From Pelagibius sp. (GTDB taxonomy: Bacteria; Pseudomonadota; Alphaproteobacteria; Kiloniellales; Kiloniellaceae), in assembly GCF_028289705.1 (NCBI RefSeq), contig NZ_JANQOI010000056.1:56448-120447 (forward strand): 64,000 nucleotides of DNA, given 5' to 3'. A model generated the notes under the pieces. That model was given only the letters and a program-made list of their open reading frames with translations, did no database searches and was not told the origin of the DNA. The position numbers were made by a program, and so were the translations under genes. Numbering within the stretch: position 1 is the first letter of the stretch; every line of letters begins with the position of its first letter. Shown piece after piece: positions 19,328 through 32,685 of the stretch.

Positions 19328-19885
19328 TCACCCACCCCGGGCGAGGCCCAGCAGATCCTTCAGGCCCGCATAACCGCCGCGGCCCAGGCGTTCGCCGGCG
19401 AGGGTGAAGTAATCGGTATCCGCTTCGATGCCCAGTCCCTCGACGTAGCGGTTCATGAAGTTGAACAGGCAGCAGACGGCGACGGCATCGTGGAGGGCCT
19501 GTTCCTCCCAGCCGGTGGCGAACACCGCATCGGCGTCGGCGCGGCTGAGGCTGGTGGGCGCCTGGGTCAGCTTGCGGACGTAAGAGATCAGCGGCTGCAG
19601 CTTCGGCTCAGTCCCGGCCGCCTCGCCTTGCTCCGCGAGCCGCGCGACGCTGCCCGGCGCCACACCCAGGTATTCCGCCGTCGCGGTGTGGACCCCCGCG
19701 CAGTAGCGGCAGCCGTTAAGGGTCGAAACGACGGCCGCGATTAGCTCCCGCTCCGCCGGAGAGAGGGGCGAGGCGCCGCGCATCAGCGCCTCGTGGTAGT
19801 CCAGCAGGGGCTCGACGGTGGCCGGAAAGGCCTTGAAGACGTTCAGCAGAACCGGATTGCGCTCCAGAGAGGGCAGAAAGGCCAT
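19328..19885 (-). CDS. Peroxidase-related AhpD-like protein
   Basis: 185 residues of the carboxymuconolactone decarboxylase/AhpD superfamily, closest in feel to the uncharacterised peroxidase-related family. The redox centre is CRYC followed by AGVH (Cys-x-x-Cys-x-x-x-His, about residues 59-66), with the upstream Glu of the family in SPAERELIAAVVS. AhpD-like proteins reduce peroxides using thiol disulphides, but the partner here is unknown. It is 22 bases after eno on the same strand and probably co-transcribed. Confidence 0.82.
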   Translation of the reverse strand: MAFLPSLERNPVLLNVFKAFPATVEPLLDYHEALMRGASPLSPAERELIAAVVSTLNGCRYCAGVHTATAEYLGVAPGSVARLAEQGEAAGTEPKLQPLISYVRKLTQAPTSLSRADADAVFATGWEEQALHDAVAVCCLFNFMNRYVEGLGIEADTDYFTLAGERLGRGGYAGLKDLLGLARGG

Positions 19886-19906
19886 CGTCGTCCTCCCCTC
19901 GCCCGG

Positions 19907-24007
<4,101 letters not shown>

Positions 24008-24261
24008 CTATTGAACGATCGAAGCTGGCGACGCAAGCATTCGAAGGCCGGCGTTCTCAGTTTGCCGCTGCGCCTCGGCAAACCCCCGAATTCTCCCCCT
24101 CGCCCACCATGCAATGCGGCCGGTCAGAGAGCGAATTGAGCCAACGCCGGCGGCCTGAAGCCCAAGGGCAATGCAGGCACAGATGGAGTCGCGCGGGAGC
24201 CGCCCTGGCGTTCAAAGACAAGGTTCCCGGCGGGAACCTGCCGGGGCGGAACGCGGAGAGG

Positions 24262-24618
24262 CTATTGGGCGGGAACCGTCGGCTCCAATGGAACGGCGGG
24301 CTCGGTCGTCCCCATCGGCGCGCTGTGGGCCGGCGCCTCGGTGCCGGAATCGAGGATCGAGCGGGGCTCGCTGCCGCCACCGGCAATGATGGTCAGCACG
24401 ATACTCGTGGCCATGAAACAGGCGGCGAGGATCGCCGTGGTGCGGGTCAGCAGGTTGGCCGTGCCGCGGCCGGTCAGAAAGCCGGCCATACCACCGCCGC
24501 CGCCACCGCCGGCACTACCGCCGATGCCCAGGCCGCCGCCCTCGCTCCGCTGCAGCAGCACCACCCCGATCAGGGCCAGGGCGAGAAGGATGTGGATGAC
24601 CAGTAATACGTTCTGCAT
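24262..24618 (-). CDS. secG: Preprotein translocase subunit SecG
   Basis: 118 residues: a first membrane helix (VLLVIHILLALALIGVVLLQ), the conserved LQRSEGGGLGIGG loop with an unusually long glycine run, a second helix (AILAACFMATSIVLTII) and a Pro/Ala-rich tail. SecG assists SecYE in protein export. The order tpiA-secG-pyrG on one strand is common in alphaproteobacteria. Confidence 0.93.
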   Translation of the reverse strand: MQNVLLVIHILLALALIGVVLLQRSEGGGLGIGGSAGGGGGGGMAGFLTGRGTANLLTRTTAILAACFMATSIVLTIIAGGGSEPRSILDSGTEAPAHSAPMGTTEPAVPLEPTVPAQ

Positions 24619-24850
24619 GCTCTGCGTTCGCTCGACTGGGTGGTCTCGGTCCTTGCTGTGCGGGCTACCGTGCGGCGGCAGCGGGGTGCAAGGTCCGGGT
24701 TCCGATCTGTGGCTTGCGGGGCTGTTCTGCGGGCCTCAGCCGGCGGAGCCCCGCTGCACACGCGCGCTATGTAATCACTCAGAGGGGGAAAGACCAGCAA
24801 AAACCACAGGGCAACAGCGCCGTCTGCGCCCGCCGCCTGGGCGCGACTCC

Positions 24851-25597
24851 CTAGGGGCAACTCGCCGCGATGGCCCAGAAATCCTCCGCCTTGAGGCTGG
24901 CGCCGCCGACCAGGGCGCCGTCGACGTTGGCTTGCGCCAGCAGCTCGGCGGCATTGGCCGGCTTGACCGAACCGCCATAGAGGATGCGGACCCGGTCCGA
25001 GCCCTCGCCCACCAGCCCGACCAGCAGCTTGCGGATCTCCCTGTGGACCTCGACCACATCGTCCGGCGTGGCCGTCTGGCCGGTGCCGATGGCCCAGACC
25101 GGCTCATAGGCAATCACCAGGCGCTCCGCGTCCATACCGACCGGCACCGATCCCTTGAGTTGCCGGGCGATCACCGCCAGGGCCTCGCCGGAAGCCCGCT
25201 GGTCCGCCGTTTCCCCGACGCAGACAATGGGCACCAGGCCGGCGGCCTGGGCCGCCTCCGCCTTGGCGCGGACCAGCGCGTCGTTTTCGCCATGGTCGGC
25301 CCGCCGCTCGGAGTGGCCGAGAATGACATAGCCGCATCCCAGGTCCCGCAGCATGTCGCCGGAGACGTCGCCGGTGTGGGCGCCACTGCCGGCCGTGTGG
25401 CAATCCTGGCCGCCGACACGAACCTCGGTGCCCTGCAGGATTCCGGCGACCTGGGCGATATGGAGATACGGCGGGCAGACCAACAGTTCGCAGGCCGGCA
25501 GGTCAGCAGCGCTGCGGGCCTTGAGGTCTTCCGCCAGGCTCTTGGCGTCGTCCGACAGGCCGTTCATCTTCCAGTTGCCGGCGATCAGCGGCTTCAT
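24851..25597 (-). CDS. tpiA: Triosephosphate isomerase
   Basis: Interconverts DHAP and glyceraldehyde-3-phosphate. 248 residues from the ATG at 25597 ([13 protein letters not shown]), with GGAAGG upstream; an in-frame start 45 bases earlier lacks homology. Catalytic Lys in GNWKMN, His in LGHSERR and Glu in [11 protein letters not shown], plus the phosphate-binding [10 protein letters not shown]. It is divergent from ppiD across a 223-base gap. Confidence 0.97.
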   Translation of the reverse strand: MKPLIAGNWKMNGLSDDAKSLAEDLKARSAADLPACELLVCPPYLHIAQVAGILQGTEVRVGGQDCHTAGSGAHTGDVSGDMLRDLGCGYVILGHSERRADHGENDALVRAKAEAAQAAGLVPIVCVGETADQRASGEALAVIARQLKGSVPVGMDAERLVIAYEPVWAIGTGQTATPDDVVEVHREIRKLLVGLVGEGSDRVRILYGGSVKPANAAELLAQANVDGALVGGASLKAEDFWAIAASCP

Positions 25598-25820
25598 TGC
25601 AGATCCATTTCCTTCCCTTGAGACGCGCCGGCCAGCCGGCACGGCGCGCGAACCCGGTCAATTTCCGCAAGATCCTGCGGAAAATCAAGGCTGTGACCGG
25701 GTATTTGCGTGTTGCCCGGCTGGAGAGGCCTTCTTAAACTGCCGCCGCCGCGCCTTGGCTTGGCAGAAGAGCGAGCAGGCAGCCGGCCCATCCAGCCCTT
25801 ACGAGAGTCAGTAACCAGCA

Positions 25821-27707
25821 ATGAAAAGCCGTAACCTTTTCGTCAAGATCGCGACCTTCATTCTCTTCGGACTCTTGATCCTCAGTTTCGCGGTCTGGGG
25901 CATCGGCGACATGTTTCGCACGGGCGGCCACGCACAGCAGGTGGCCAAGGTCGGCGATACGGTGATCGACCAGCGCAGCTTCTCTCGGGAGCTGTCGCAG
26001 GAAATCTCAAACATGAGCCGGCAGTTCGGTGTGCGCCTGACGATCGATCAGATCCGCGCCCTGGGCATTCCCCAGCAGGTGATCAACCGGCTGATCAGCC
26101 AGGCAATCCTGGATGAGATGTCGGCGCGCCTCGGCCTGCTGATCACCGAAGAGCAGATGCGCGCGCAGATTTTCGAGAACCCGGCCTTTCTCGACGCGAC
26201 CGGCCGTTTCGACCGGAACCGTTTCGCCCAGGCCCTGCAGTTCAGCGGCATGAGTGAAGAAGGCTATCTGGCGATCCTCAGCACCGATACCCAGCGCCGG
26301 CAGGTGACCGCAGCCGTCACCGAGGGCGCGGTGGCGCCGCGCAGCCTGGCCCGGCAGCTCTTCGCCTACCGGGAAGAACGCCGGGTGGCCGACTATCTGA
26401 CCGTATCCAACGACAGTGTCGGCGCGCTGGGCGAGCCCGACGAGGCCGCGGTCCGCGAGACCTTCGAGGCCGCCACCGGCAACTTCATGACCCCGGCCTT
26501 CAAGGACATCGCGCTGGTCCACCTGAGCATCGCTGACGCTGCGGCCGATATCGCAGTCTCCGAAGAGGCCCTTGCGGCGGAGTTCGAGGCACGCCGGGCC
26601 GAGCTGTCCAAACCCGAACGCCGTGCCGTCACCCAGGCCGTCCTGCCGGACCAGGCTGCGGCCCAGGCACTGGCCGACAAGATCGCCGACGGCGCCGACT
26701 TCGAGGCGGCGACCCGGGAAGCGACCGGGCGCGGACCGGTCTCCCTGGGCATCCTGGAAGAAGCCGAGCTCTTTCCGGAAATGGCCGGGCCCGTCTTCGA
26801 GCTCGAGCTCGGCAAGGCCAGCGGGCCCCTGCAGAGCCCGGTGGGCTGGCACGTGGTCGTCGTGACGGCCATCGAGGAGGCCGAGCAGGCCGACCTCGAG
26901 ACCGTCCGCGCGCAACTGGGTGAGGAGATTGCCCAGGCCCAGGCCATCGATATCGTGATCGATCAGGCCAACCGCTTCGACGAGGCCATTGCCGGCGGGC
27001 TGGCCATCGAAGAGGCCGCCAGGGGGCTGGGTTTCAACTCACGGCAGATCGCGGCGATCGACGACCGGGGGCTCGATCCGGCGGGAACGGCTGTCGAGGG
27101 ATTGCCGGCGGGCAGCGAGTTCCTGGAGGTGCTGAACGAGACCGCCGTCGGCGGCACCAGCCTGCTGACGGAGACCCTCGACGGCGATTACTTCATCCTA
27201 CGCGTCGACGGTGAGACCCCGGCCGCACCCCGGCCGCTGGAGGAGGTGCGCGATGACGTCGTGGAGCTGTGGCGTGCGGGCGAGCGCCGGCGCCTGGCCC
27301 AGGAGCGGGCCGAGGCTCTGATGGAAAAGCTGGACGGCGGCACCACTCTGGCCGCCCTGGCGGAGGCCGAGGGCCTGAGCGCGGAGCAGACCGAGCCCGT
27401 CACCCGCTTCGACGGCAACCCGGAGCGGACGCCCTCCGCCCTGCTGTCACAGCGGCTCTTCGATATCGCCAAAGGCGAAACGGTCTTGGTCTCGACCCCT
27501 GATAGCCAGATCGTGGCACGGCTCATTGACATCCAGGGCGCCGACAGCTCGGCGGCCGGGGACCGCCTGGACGCCATCTCCGACGAACTGGCCGGTGCCA
27601 TGAGGAACGACATCTTCCAGCAGTTCCTGGCGTCCCTGCAGGCCGAGTTCGACGTCACCATAAACCAGCCGCTGATCGACCAAACGCTTTTGGGCAGCGG
27701 ATACTAG
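25821..27707 (+). CDS. ppiD: PpiD/SurA-like periplasmic chaperone, peptidylprolyl isomerase
   Basis: 628-residue membrane-anchored folding factor. The N-terminal helix (FILFGLLILSFAVWGIG) is followed by a SurA-N-like region (residues 40-190, with NRLISQAILDEMS) and a parvulin-type domain around 260-370 (SLGILEEAELFPEMAGPVFEL). The C-terminal half is helical. In E. coli PpiD sits at the SecYEG exit. It precedes trpE by 21 bases, so the two are probably co-transcribed, a common alphaproteobacterial linkage. Confidence 0.9.
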   Translation: MKSRNLFVKIATFILFGLLILSFAVWGIGDMFRTGGHAQQVAKVGDTVIDQRSFSRELSQEISNMSRQFGVRLTIDQIRALGIPQQVINRLISQAILDEMSARLGLLITEEQMRAQIFENPAFLDATGRFDRNRFAQALQFSGMSEEGYLAILSTDTQRRQVTAAVTEGAVAPRSLARQLFAYREERRVADYLTVSNDSVGALGEPDEAAVRETFEAATGNFMTPAFKDIALVHLSIADAAADIAVSEEALAAEFEARRAELSKPERRAVTQAVLPDQAAAQALADKIADGADFEAATREATGRGPVSLGILEEAELFPEMAGPVFELELGKASGPLQSPVGWHVVVVTAIEEAEQADLETVRAQLGEEIAQAQAIDIVIDQANRFDEAIAGGLAIEEAARGLGFNSRQIAAIDDRGLDPAGTAVEGLPAGSEFLEVLNETAVGGTSLLTETLDGDYFILRVDGETPAAPRPLEEVRDDVVELWRAGERRRLAQERAEALMEKLDGGTTLAALAEAEGLSAEQTEPVTRFDGNPERTPSALLSQRLFDIAKGETVLVSTPDSQIVARLIDIQGADSSAAGDRLDAISDELAGAMRNDIFQQFLASLQAEFDVTINQPLIDQTLLGSGY

Positions 27708-27728
27708 GCCGGCGGCTGGGGCGGAGCC

Positions 27729-29240
27729 ATGCAGACCACACCGGATTTCGCCGCCTTCGAGGCCGGCTATGCGGCCGGGCGGGCGCAGGTGGTCCATACC
27801 GCCCTGATCGCGGATCTGGAGACCCCGGTCTCGGCCTTCCTGAAACTGGCCGACGGCAAGGCCAATTCCTTTCTCTTCGAATCGGTGGAGGGTGGCTCGA
27901 TCATCGGCCGCTACTCCTTCCTGGGCATGCGCCCCGACCTGATCTGGCGCTGCCGGGGCGACAAGGCGGAACTGAACCGCCAGGCGCGCTACGACCCTGA
28001 GGGCTTCAAACCCGTCGACGAACCGGTGCTGGAAAGCCTGCGCCGCCTCATCGACGAATGCCGCTTCGAGCTGCCCGAGGGCCTGCCGCCCATGGCCTCC
28101 GGCCTGTTCGGCTACATGGGCTACGACACCGTGCGCCTGATGGAGGACCTGCCCGACGATAACCCGGCGGCCCTGGACGTGCCGGACGGCATGTTCATCC
28201 GCCCGACGATCATCGCGGTTTTCGACCGGGTCGAAGACCTGGTGACCCTCTTTACACCGGTCTGGCCGCGCGACGACGTGTCGGCGCGGGCCGCCTATGC
28301 CCAGGCCTGCGAGCGCCTCTCCGACGTGGCGCAGGATTTCGAGCGCGCCCTGCCCCAGCACCGCGACGTGGCGGCCGACCTGGAAGCGCTGCCGGAGCCG
28401 CAGTCCAACATGACCCGCGCCGGTTTCCACGCCATGGTCGACCGGGCCAAGGACTACATCCTGGCCGGCGACATCTTCCAGGTGGTGCTCTCGCAGCGCC
28501 TTTCCCTGCCCTTCAAGCTGCCGGCCTTTGCGCTCTACCGCGCTCTGAGGCGGCTCAACCCCTCGCCCTTTCTGGTGTTCATCGATTTCGGCGGCTTCGC
28601 CATCGTCGGCTCCAGCCCGGAGATCCTGGTGCGCCTGCGCGACGAGACCGTGACCATCCGGCCCATCGCCGGCACCCGGCCGCGCGGCGCCACCCCGGCG
28701 GAGGACCGGGATCTGGCCGAGGACCTTCTGGCCGACCCCAAGGAGCTGGCGGAGCACCTGATGCTCCTGGACCTGGGCCGCAACGATGTCGGCCGGGTGG
28801 CGGAGGTCGGCAGCGTCACCGTTACCGAGCAGATGACCATCGAGCACTACAGCCACGTGATGCACATCGTCTCCAATGTCGAGGGCACCATCGCCAACGG
28901 CCACGACGCCATGGATGCTCTGGTTGCCGGCTTTCCCGCCGGCACCGTCTCCGGCGCGCCGAAGGTCAGGGCCATGGAGATCATCGACGAGTTGGAGCCG
29001 GAACGCCGCGGCGTCTACGGCGGCTGCGTGGGCTACTACGGCGCCGGCGGCTCCATGGACACCTGCATCGCCCTCAGGACCGCCTTGGTGAAGGACGGGG
29101 TCATGCATATCCAGGCCGGCGGCGGCGTGGTCGCCGACAGCCAGCCGGAAGCGGAGTACCAGGAAAGCCTCAATAAGGCCCGCGCCCTGCTGCGCTCCGC
29201 CGAGGAGGCCGTGCGCTTCGCCGCCCGGCGGGGCAACTAG
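27729..29240 (+). CDS. trpE: Anthranilate synthase component I
   Basis: Converts chorismate to anthranilate with TrpG (42369). 503 residues with the feedback-site region LFESVEGGSIIGRYSFLG, then PIAGTRPRGAT, LMLLDLGRNDVGRV, FPAGTVSGAPKVRAMEII and the C-terminal GGGVVADSQPEAEYQE. It is separate from trpGDC by 13 kb. I looked for a Trp-codon leader before it and found none: it follows ppiD after 21 bases. Confidence 0.96.
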   Translation: MQTTPDFAAFEAGYAAGRAQVVHTALIADLETPVSAFLKLADGKANSFLFESVEGGSIIGRYSFLGMRPDLIWRCRGDKAELNRQARYDPEGFKPVDEPVLESLRRLIDECRFELPEGLPPMASGLFGYMGYDTVRLMEDLPDDNPAALDVPDGMFIRPTIIAVFDRVEDLVTLFTPVWPRDDVSARAAYAQACERLSDVAQDFERALPQHRDVAADLEALPEPQSNMTRAGFHAMVDRAKDYILAGDIFQVVLSQRLSLPFKLPAFALYRALRRLNPSPFLVFIDFGGFAIVGSSPEILVRLRDETVTIRPIAGTRPRGATPAEDRDLAEDLLADPKELAEHLMLLDLGRNDVGRVAEVGSVTVTEQMTIEHYSHVMHIVSNVEGTIANGHDAMDALVAGFPAGTVSGAPKVRAMEIIDELEPERRGVYGGCVGYYGAGGSMDTCIALRTALVKDGVMHIQAGGGVVADSQPEAEYQESLNKARALLRSAEEAVRFAARRGN

Positions 29241-29269
29241 CCGGCCCGTCCGGCGGTCAGGTCGGCACC

Positions 29270-29920
29270 ATGGCCGAGATCACCCTCTGGGGGCGCCTCT
29301 CCTCCTGCAATGTGCAGAAGGCGGTCTGGGTTCTCGAGGAACTGGGACTGCCCTATCGGCGCATCGATGCCGGCGGCGATTTCGGCGGCCTGGACGACCC
29401 TGCCTACCGGGCCATGAACCCCCACGGCAAGGTGCCGACCCTGCGCGACGGCGACCAGGTGATCTGGGAAAGCGATGCCATCATCCGCTATCTGGCGGCC
29501 CGCTACGGCAGCGGGGCCCTCTGGCCGGCGGACCCAACGGAACGCGCCCGGGTCGACCAATGGCAGGCCTGGGCCAGCACCGCCCTTTACCCCGACTGGA
29601 TCAAGCTGTTCTGGATGCGGGTGCGTACCCCCGAAGCGCAGCAGGATGCCGAGGCCATCGAGGCTCTGCGCGCCCGCTGCGCCGAGCGCTTCACCGTCCT
29701 CGACCGCCAACTGGCGGGGCGCCCCTTCGTGGCGGGCGAGGCGCTTTCCCTGGCGGACATCGCCGCCGGGACGACGCTCTACCGCTGGTTCGAGATGCCC
29801 ATTGCGCGCCCGGAGACCCCTGAGGTGGCGGCCTGGTACGACCGTCTGCGGGCGCGCGCGCCCTTCCGCAAGGCCATCTGCGTTCCTTTCGACGAGCTGT
29901 GGGCCAGGCTGTCCTTCTGA
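29270..29920 (+). CDS. Glutathione S-transferase family protein
   Basis: 216 residues with an N-terminal thioredoxin-like GST domain (TLWGRLSSCNVQKAVWVLEELG, where Ser/Cys near position 12-14 is the probable catalytic residue, then VPTLRDGD and ESDAIIRYLA) and an all-helical C-terminal domain (LSLADIAAGTTLYRW). The substrate cannot be predicted. It follows trpE by 29 bases on the same strand. Confidence 0.88.
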   Translation: MAEITLWGRLSSCNVQKAVWVLEELGLPYRRIDAGGDFGGLDDPAYRAMNPHGKVPTLRDGDQVIWESDAIIRYLAARYGSGALWPADPTERARVDQWQAWASTALYPDWIKLFWMRVRTPEAQQDAEAIEALRARCAERFTVLDRQLAGRPFVAGEALSLADIAAGTTLYRWFEMPIARPETPEVAAWYDRLRARAPFRKAICVPFDELWARLSF

Positions 29921-29940
29921 GACGGCCTTCAGCTCAACCG

Positions 29941-30675
29941 TTACTTCTCCAGCCAGCCGCGCTTCACGTAGCCTTCGCGGACGATGTCGGCCACCTGCTC
30001 GGCGGTGCGGTCGGCGGCGGCCTCGATCGTCTCGGGCCCGAGTTCCTTAACAGCCGTCGCGCCGCCGGAAATGATGGCGGAGCGCGCTAGGTTTCCGGTC
30101 GCCGCGCCGACCCCGACCGGAGCCAGCACACCGGGCATCGCCCCACCTTCAGCCTTGATCTTCGCGGAGCCGAGTGGAACGAGACCCTCATCGCGCATCT
30201 TGTAGCCTTCGACGACGGTGACCAGTTCGTTGGCACCGGCCCCGAAGCCGATGAGCAGCCGCTGCCACTGGCTGCCCTCATCGACGGAAACAAAAGCGCC
30301 CCTGATCACACCCTCGCCGACTTTCGGCGTCGTGCCGTCGACCGCGCGCACGGCGGCGATACCCATCTCATTCAAGCGTTCGACCAACAGCTCGGACGAC
30401 CGGGCACCAAGCTTGCGGCCAAGCGCCTGTTCTTCCAGGGTCTGCGGCAGCTCCCGCTTGCTATAGATGCCCGCCAAGGCGGAATCGGCCGGCACATCCT
30501 GTGGCGTCGCCGAGAAATCGTAAATCACCACCCGCGTCGGCTTGGTGAGTTCACCTTCATAGGTTGTCCGCTCGGCAACATCGGTGGAGGCACAACCCGC
30601 CAGCACGACGAGCCCGAAGGCCAAGGCTGGCAAGCGCACAAACAGCTTCGGATTTGAACCGGTTCGGCTTTGCAT
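29941..30675 (-). CDS. DUF4410-type lipoprotein
   Basis: 244 residues with a lipoprotein signal: a hydrophobic segment ending in the lipobox LAGC (Cys about 28). The mature part contains TRVVIYDFSATPQDV, GRKLGARSSELLVERLNEMGI, GVIRGAFVSVDEGSQWQRLLIGFGAG and the tail ADIVREGYVKRGWL, matching the DUF4410 outer-membrane lipoprotein pattern. Function unknown. It converges on the GST gene and is divergent from the small ORF at 30843. AGGAG precedes the ATG. Confidence 0.82.
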   Translation of the reverse strand: MQSRTGSNPKLFVRLPALAFGLVVLAGCASTDVAERTTYEGELTKPTRVVIYDFSATPQDVPADSALAGIYSKRELPQTLEEQALGRKLGARSSELLVERLNEMGIAAVRAVDGTTPKVGEGVIRGAFVSVDEGSQWQRLLIGFGAGANELVTVVEGYKMRDEGLVPLGSAKIKAEGGAMPGVLAPVGVGAATGNLARSAIISGGATAVKELGPETIEAAADRTAEQVADIVREGYVKRGWLEK

Positions 30676-30842
30676 GGATCACTCCTGAGACTGACAAACC
30701 CAACCCCACTGCTCGTCACAGTAGCATAGTTATTTTGATTAATGCAGATATGGTCAAGGGGGCCTGCAAAATTCCTTGCCGGATTTTGCGAATCCAGGCG
30801 ATATAGAGCCCTCGGTTTCAACAGCTGAAAGGAGGTGATCCA

Positions 30843-30923
30843 ATGTCTCATGAGATTTCGGTGAAGTCTGAAGGCCTTGGATGCGTAACGGGTTTGATGG
30901 AGCAGCCTTCATCCGGCGCGTAG
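30843..30923 (+). CDS. Putative 26-residue peptide with near-perfect Shine-Dalgarno
   Basis: ATG at 30843, TAG at 30921-30923, 26 residues beginning MSHEISVKSEGLGCV, with one Cys and no hydrophobic helix. It is preceded by AAAGGAGGTGATCC (30828-30841), complementary over its length to the 3' end of 16S rRNA; this is far stronger than any other ribosome-binding site in the window, although it abuts the ATG closely. A possible promoter, TTGCCG-N18-GATATA, lies just upstream (30777-30806). Hairpins follow at 30940-30952, 30976 and 31012, which would end the transcript before lysE. I do not recognise the peptide; it could be a small protein, a leader peptide or the coding part of an sRNA. Confidence 0.5.
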   Translation: MSHEISVKSEGLGCVTGLMEQPSSGA

Positions 30924-30975
30924 CACCTTCGGAGCGGGACCCCGTTTCGGGGCCGTAAGACTCACCAGCTCATGG

Positions 30976-31031
30976 GGGGCCGCAGCGATGCGGCCCCTTC
31001 TGATTCGGGTTGGGCCGCAGCGATGCGGCCC
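30976..31031 (+). terminator. Tandem duplicated hairpin terminators
   Basis: Two copies of a GGGCCGCA-GCGA-TGCGGCCC hairpin (30976-30997 and 31012-31031), each followed on the plus strand by a short T-rich stretch and GATTCGGG. The about 36-base unit is a direct tandem duplication. They separate the 30843 ORF from the convergent lysE gene and would mainly terminate the plus-strand transcript. Confidence 0.75.
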
Positions 31032-31059
31032 TCTTTGATTCGGGCCGGGGCGAGTGTCC

Positions 31060-31656
31060 TTAGAACAGGATCCAGAGAACCGATGCGGCCAGCAAAGCAC
31101 CCATCACGAGATTGAAGCGCCGCAGGCGCCGCTCGTTGTGCAGGAAGCGCTGAATGGCCGCGCCGAAGCTGAGCCAGGCGAAACAGCTCGGCAGGGCGGC
31201 GGCGACGAACACGCCGGCCAGCGCCAGGGCCGCGCCGGAAGCGCCCTCGGCCGTGGGGTCCAGATAGGTGGCCGCGGCGCTGGCGGAAACCAGCCACGAC
31301 TTGGGATTGACCCACTGGAAGGCGGCGGCCGGCAGGAATCCCAGGGCCCAATGGGCCTTGGTGCCGGGCCCACCCTCGGCACTGGCGATCTTATAGGCCA
31401 TCCACAAGAGGAAGGCGCCGCCGCCCCACCTGAGCCCCTCCAGGGCCGCGGGACTGTCGAGCAGCAGGCCGCCCAGACCGAAGGCCACCAGGAACAGCAT
31501 CACGCCCATGCCCAGCGACACGCCCAAGACCGTCGGCAGGCCGCGGAAAACGCCGAGGTTGGCCCCCGCGGTGGTCAGCAGCACATTGCTCGGCCCCGGG
31601 GTTCCCGCAGCCACCAGGGAGAAGACGAAAAAGGCGACGATCTGGTCGGCGGGCAT
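31060..31656 (-). CDS. LysE family amino-acid exporter
   Basis: 198 residues from ATG 31656 (MPADQIVAFF), six predicted helices. The family signature is TPGPSNVLL near the N-terminus, then WMAYKI and the FQWVNPKSWL motif in the middle. RhtB/LysE proteins export amino acids or derivatives. The longer in-frame start at 31851 would overlap the divergent araC gene and lacks homology. Its partner regulator starts 53 bases away on the other strand. Confidence 0.9.
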   Translation of the reverse strand: MPADQIVAFFVFSLVAAGTPGPSNVLLTTAGANLGVFRGLPTVLGVSLGMGVMLFLVAFGLGGLLLDSPAALEGLRWGGGAFLLWMAYKIASAEGGPGTKAHWALGFLPAAAFQWVNPKSWLVSASAAATYLDPTAEGASGAALALAGVFVAAALPSCFAWLSFGAAIQRFLHNERRLRRFNLVMGALLAASVLWILF

Positions 31657-31709
31657 GGGGCGTGGTTCCGGGCTCCCGAAAAGCGGCTGCGGCGATGTAG
31701 ACTGCCGCC

Positions 31710-32585
31710 ATGACTTCCCAGTCCAGCAGATCCGCCGGCCAGGGTCTTGAACGTCCGTGCGCCCGCTCAAGCGGGGAGTTCCTGCGCGTGGCGGCAAGAG
31801 GCGAAGGGATCGAGCTGGTGGAGGCGCGCTTTTCCCGGCAACGCTACGCACCCCACCGCCACGACCGCTACATGATCTGCCGCACCGACGCCGGCGTGCA
31901 GGGCTTCACCTACCGCGGCGTGCAGGAATGGAGCCTCCACGGTGAGATCGTGGTGCTGCATCCCGACGAACTGCACGACGGACATGCCGGCACCGAGGCC
32001 GGCTACGCCTACCAGGGCGCCTATGTGGAACCCGCCCTGGTGGCGGAGGCCGCGGTGGAGCTGACCGGGCGGCCGGGCCCCCTGCCCTTCGCCGCAGCGG
32101 CGGTCAGCCATTCGCCGCGTCTGGCCGCAAGCCTGGCCTATGCCTTCGCCGCAGAGCCGGCGCCCCTGGCTCTCGACAGCCTGGTGCTGAACATCGCCGA
32201 GGGTCTGCTGGACCTCGATGCCGGCACCGCCGGCCCCCTGCCCGCCCCGACCCTCGATGTTCCCGCTGTCGCCCGCGTGCGCGACCTGATCGACGCAGAC
32301 TTCGCTCGGTCCATCCGCTCCGCGGAGTTGGAAGCGGTCAGCGGCCTCAGCCGCTTTGCCCTGGCCCGCCAGTTCCGGGCCCGCTTCGGGGTCACTCCGC
32401 ACCGCTACCAGGTGATGCGCCGTCTGACCCACGCACGCGACCGCATTCAGGAGGGTACCTCCCTTGCCGCGGCAGCAGCCGAGGCGGGCTTTGCGGACCA
32501 GGCGCATTTCAGTCGCTGGTTCAAGGCGGGCTACGGTCTCTCCCCCGGCCGCTTCGCGCAGCTCCACCGGGCAGGCAGCGCCTGA
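31710..32585 (+). CDS. AraC family transcriptional regulator
   Basis: 291 residues: an N-terminal cupin-like sensing domain (YAPHRHDRYMICRTDAGV, HPDELHDGHAG; about 25-110) and a C-terminal double HTH (ALARQFRARFGVTPHRYQVMRRL and AAAEAGFADQAHFSRWFKAGYG). It is divergent from the LysE exporter gene with a 53-base shared promoter region. AraC/LysE pairs are common, and it probably switches on the exporter in response to an amino-acid-like ligand. Confidence 0.9.
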   Translation: MTSQSSRSAGQGLERPCARSSGEFLRVAARGEGIELVEARFSRQRYAPHRHDRYMICRTDAGVQGFTYRGVQEWSLHGEIVVLHPDELHDGHAGTEAGYAYQGAYVEPALVAEAAVELTGRPGPLPFAAAAVSHSPRLAASLAYAFAAEPAPLALDSLVLNIAEGLLDLDAGTAGPLPAPTLDVPAVARVRDLIDADFARSIRSAELEAVSGLSRFALARQFRARFGVTPHRYQVMRRLTHARDRIQEGTSLAAAAAEAGFADQAHFSRWFKAGYGLSPGRFAQLHRAGSA

Positions 32586-32685
32586 CGCCGATGGCACTAC
32601 GGCTTTGCCGTCTGTTCGACGCGGCGGAGCCGGGTGCGTCCGCCTCGTCCGAAGTCGCCATTCCTCCGAACGGCAGGCCTTTGCG

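Noticed and set aside
24619..24850. Possible tRNA between secG and tpiA, as in E. coli where tRNA-Leu follows secG
   Set aside because: No TTCGAATC-type T-loop or cloverleaf stem could be found; only a GC-rich stretch without a matching acceptor stem.
27707..27729. A trp leader peptide/attenuator before trpE, and likewise before trpG at 42369
   Set aside because: trpE follows ppiD by 21 bases, and the 100-base region before trpG has no short ORF with Trp codons or a terminator.
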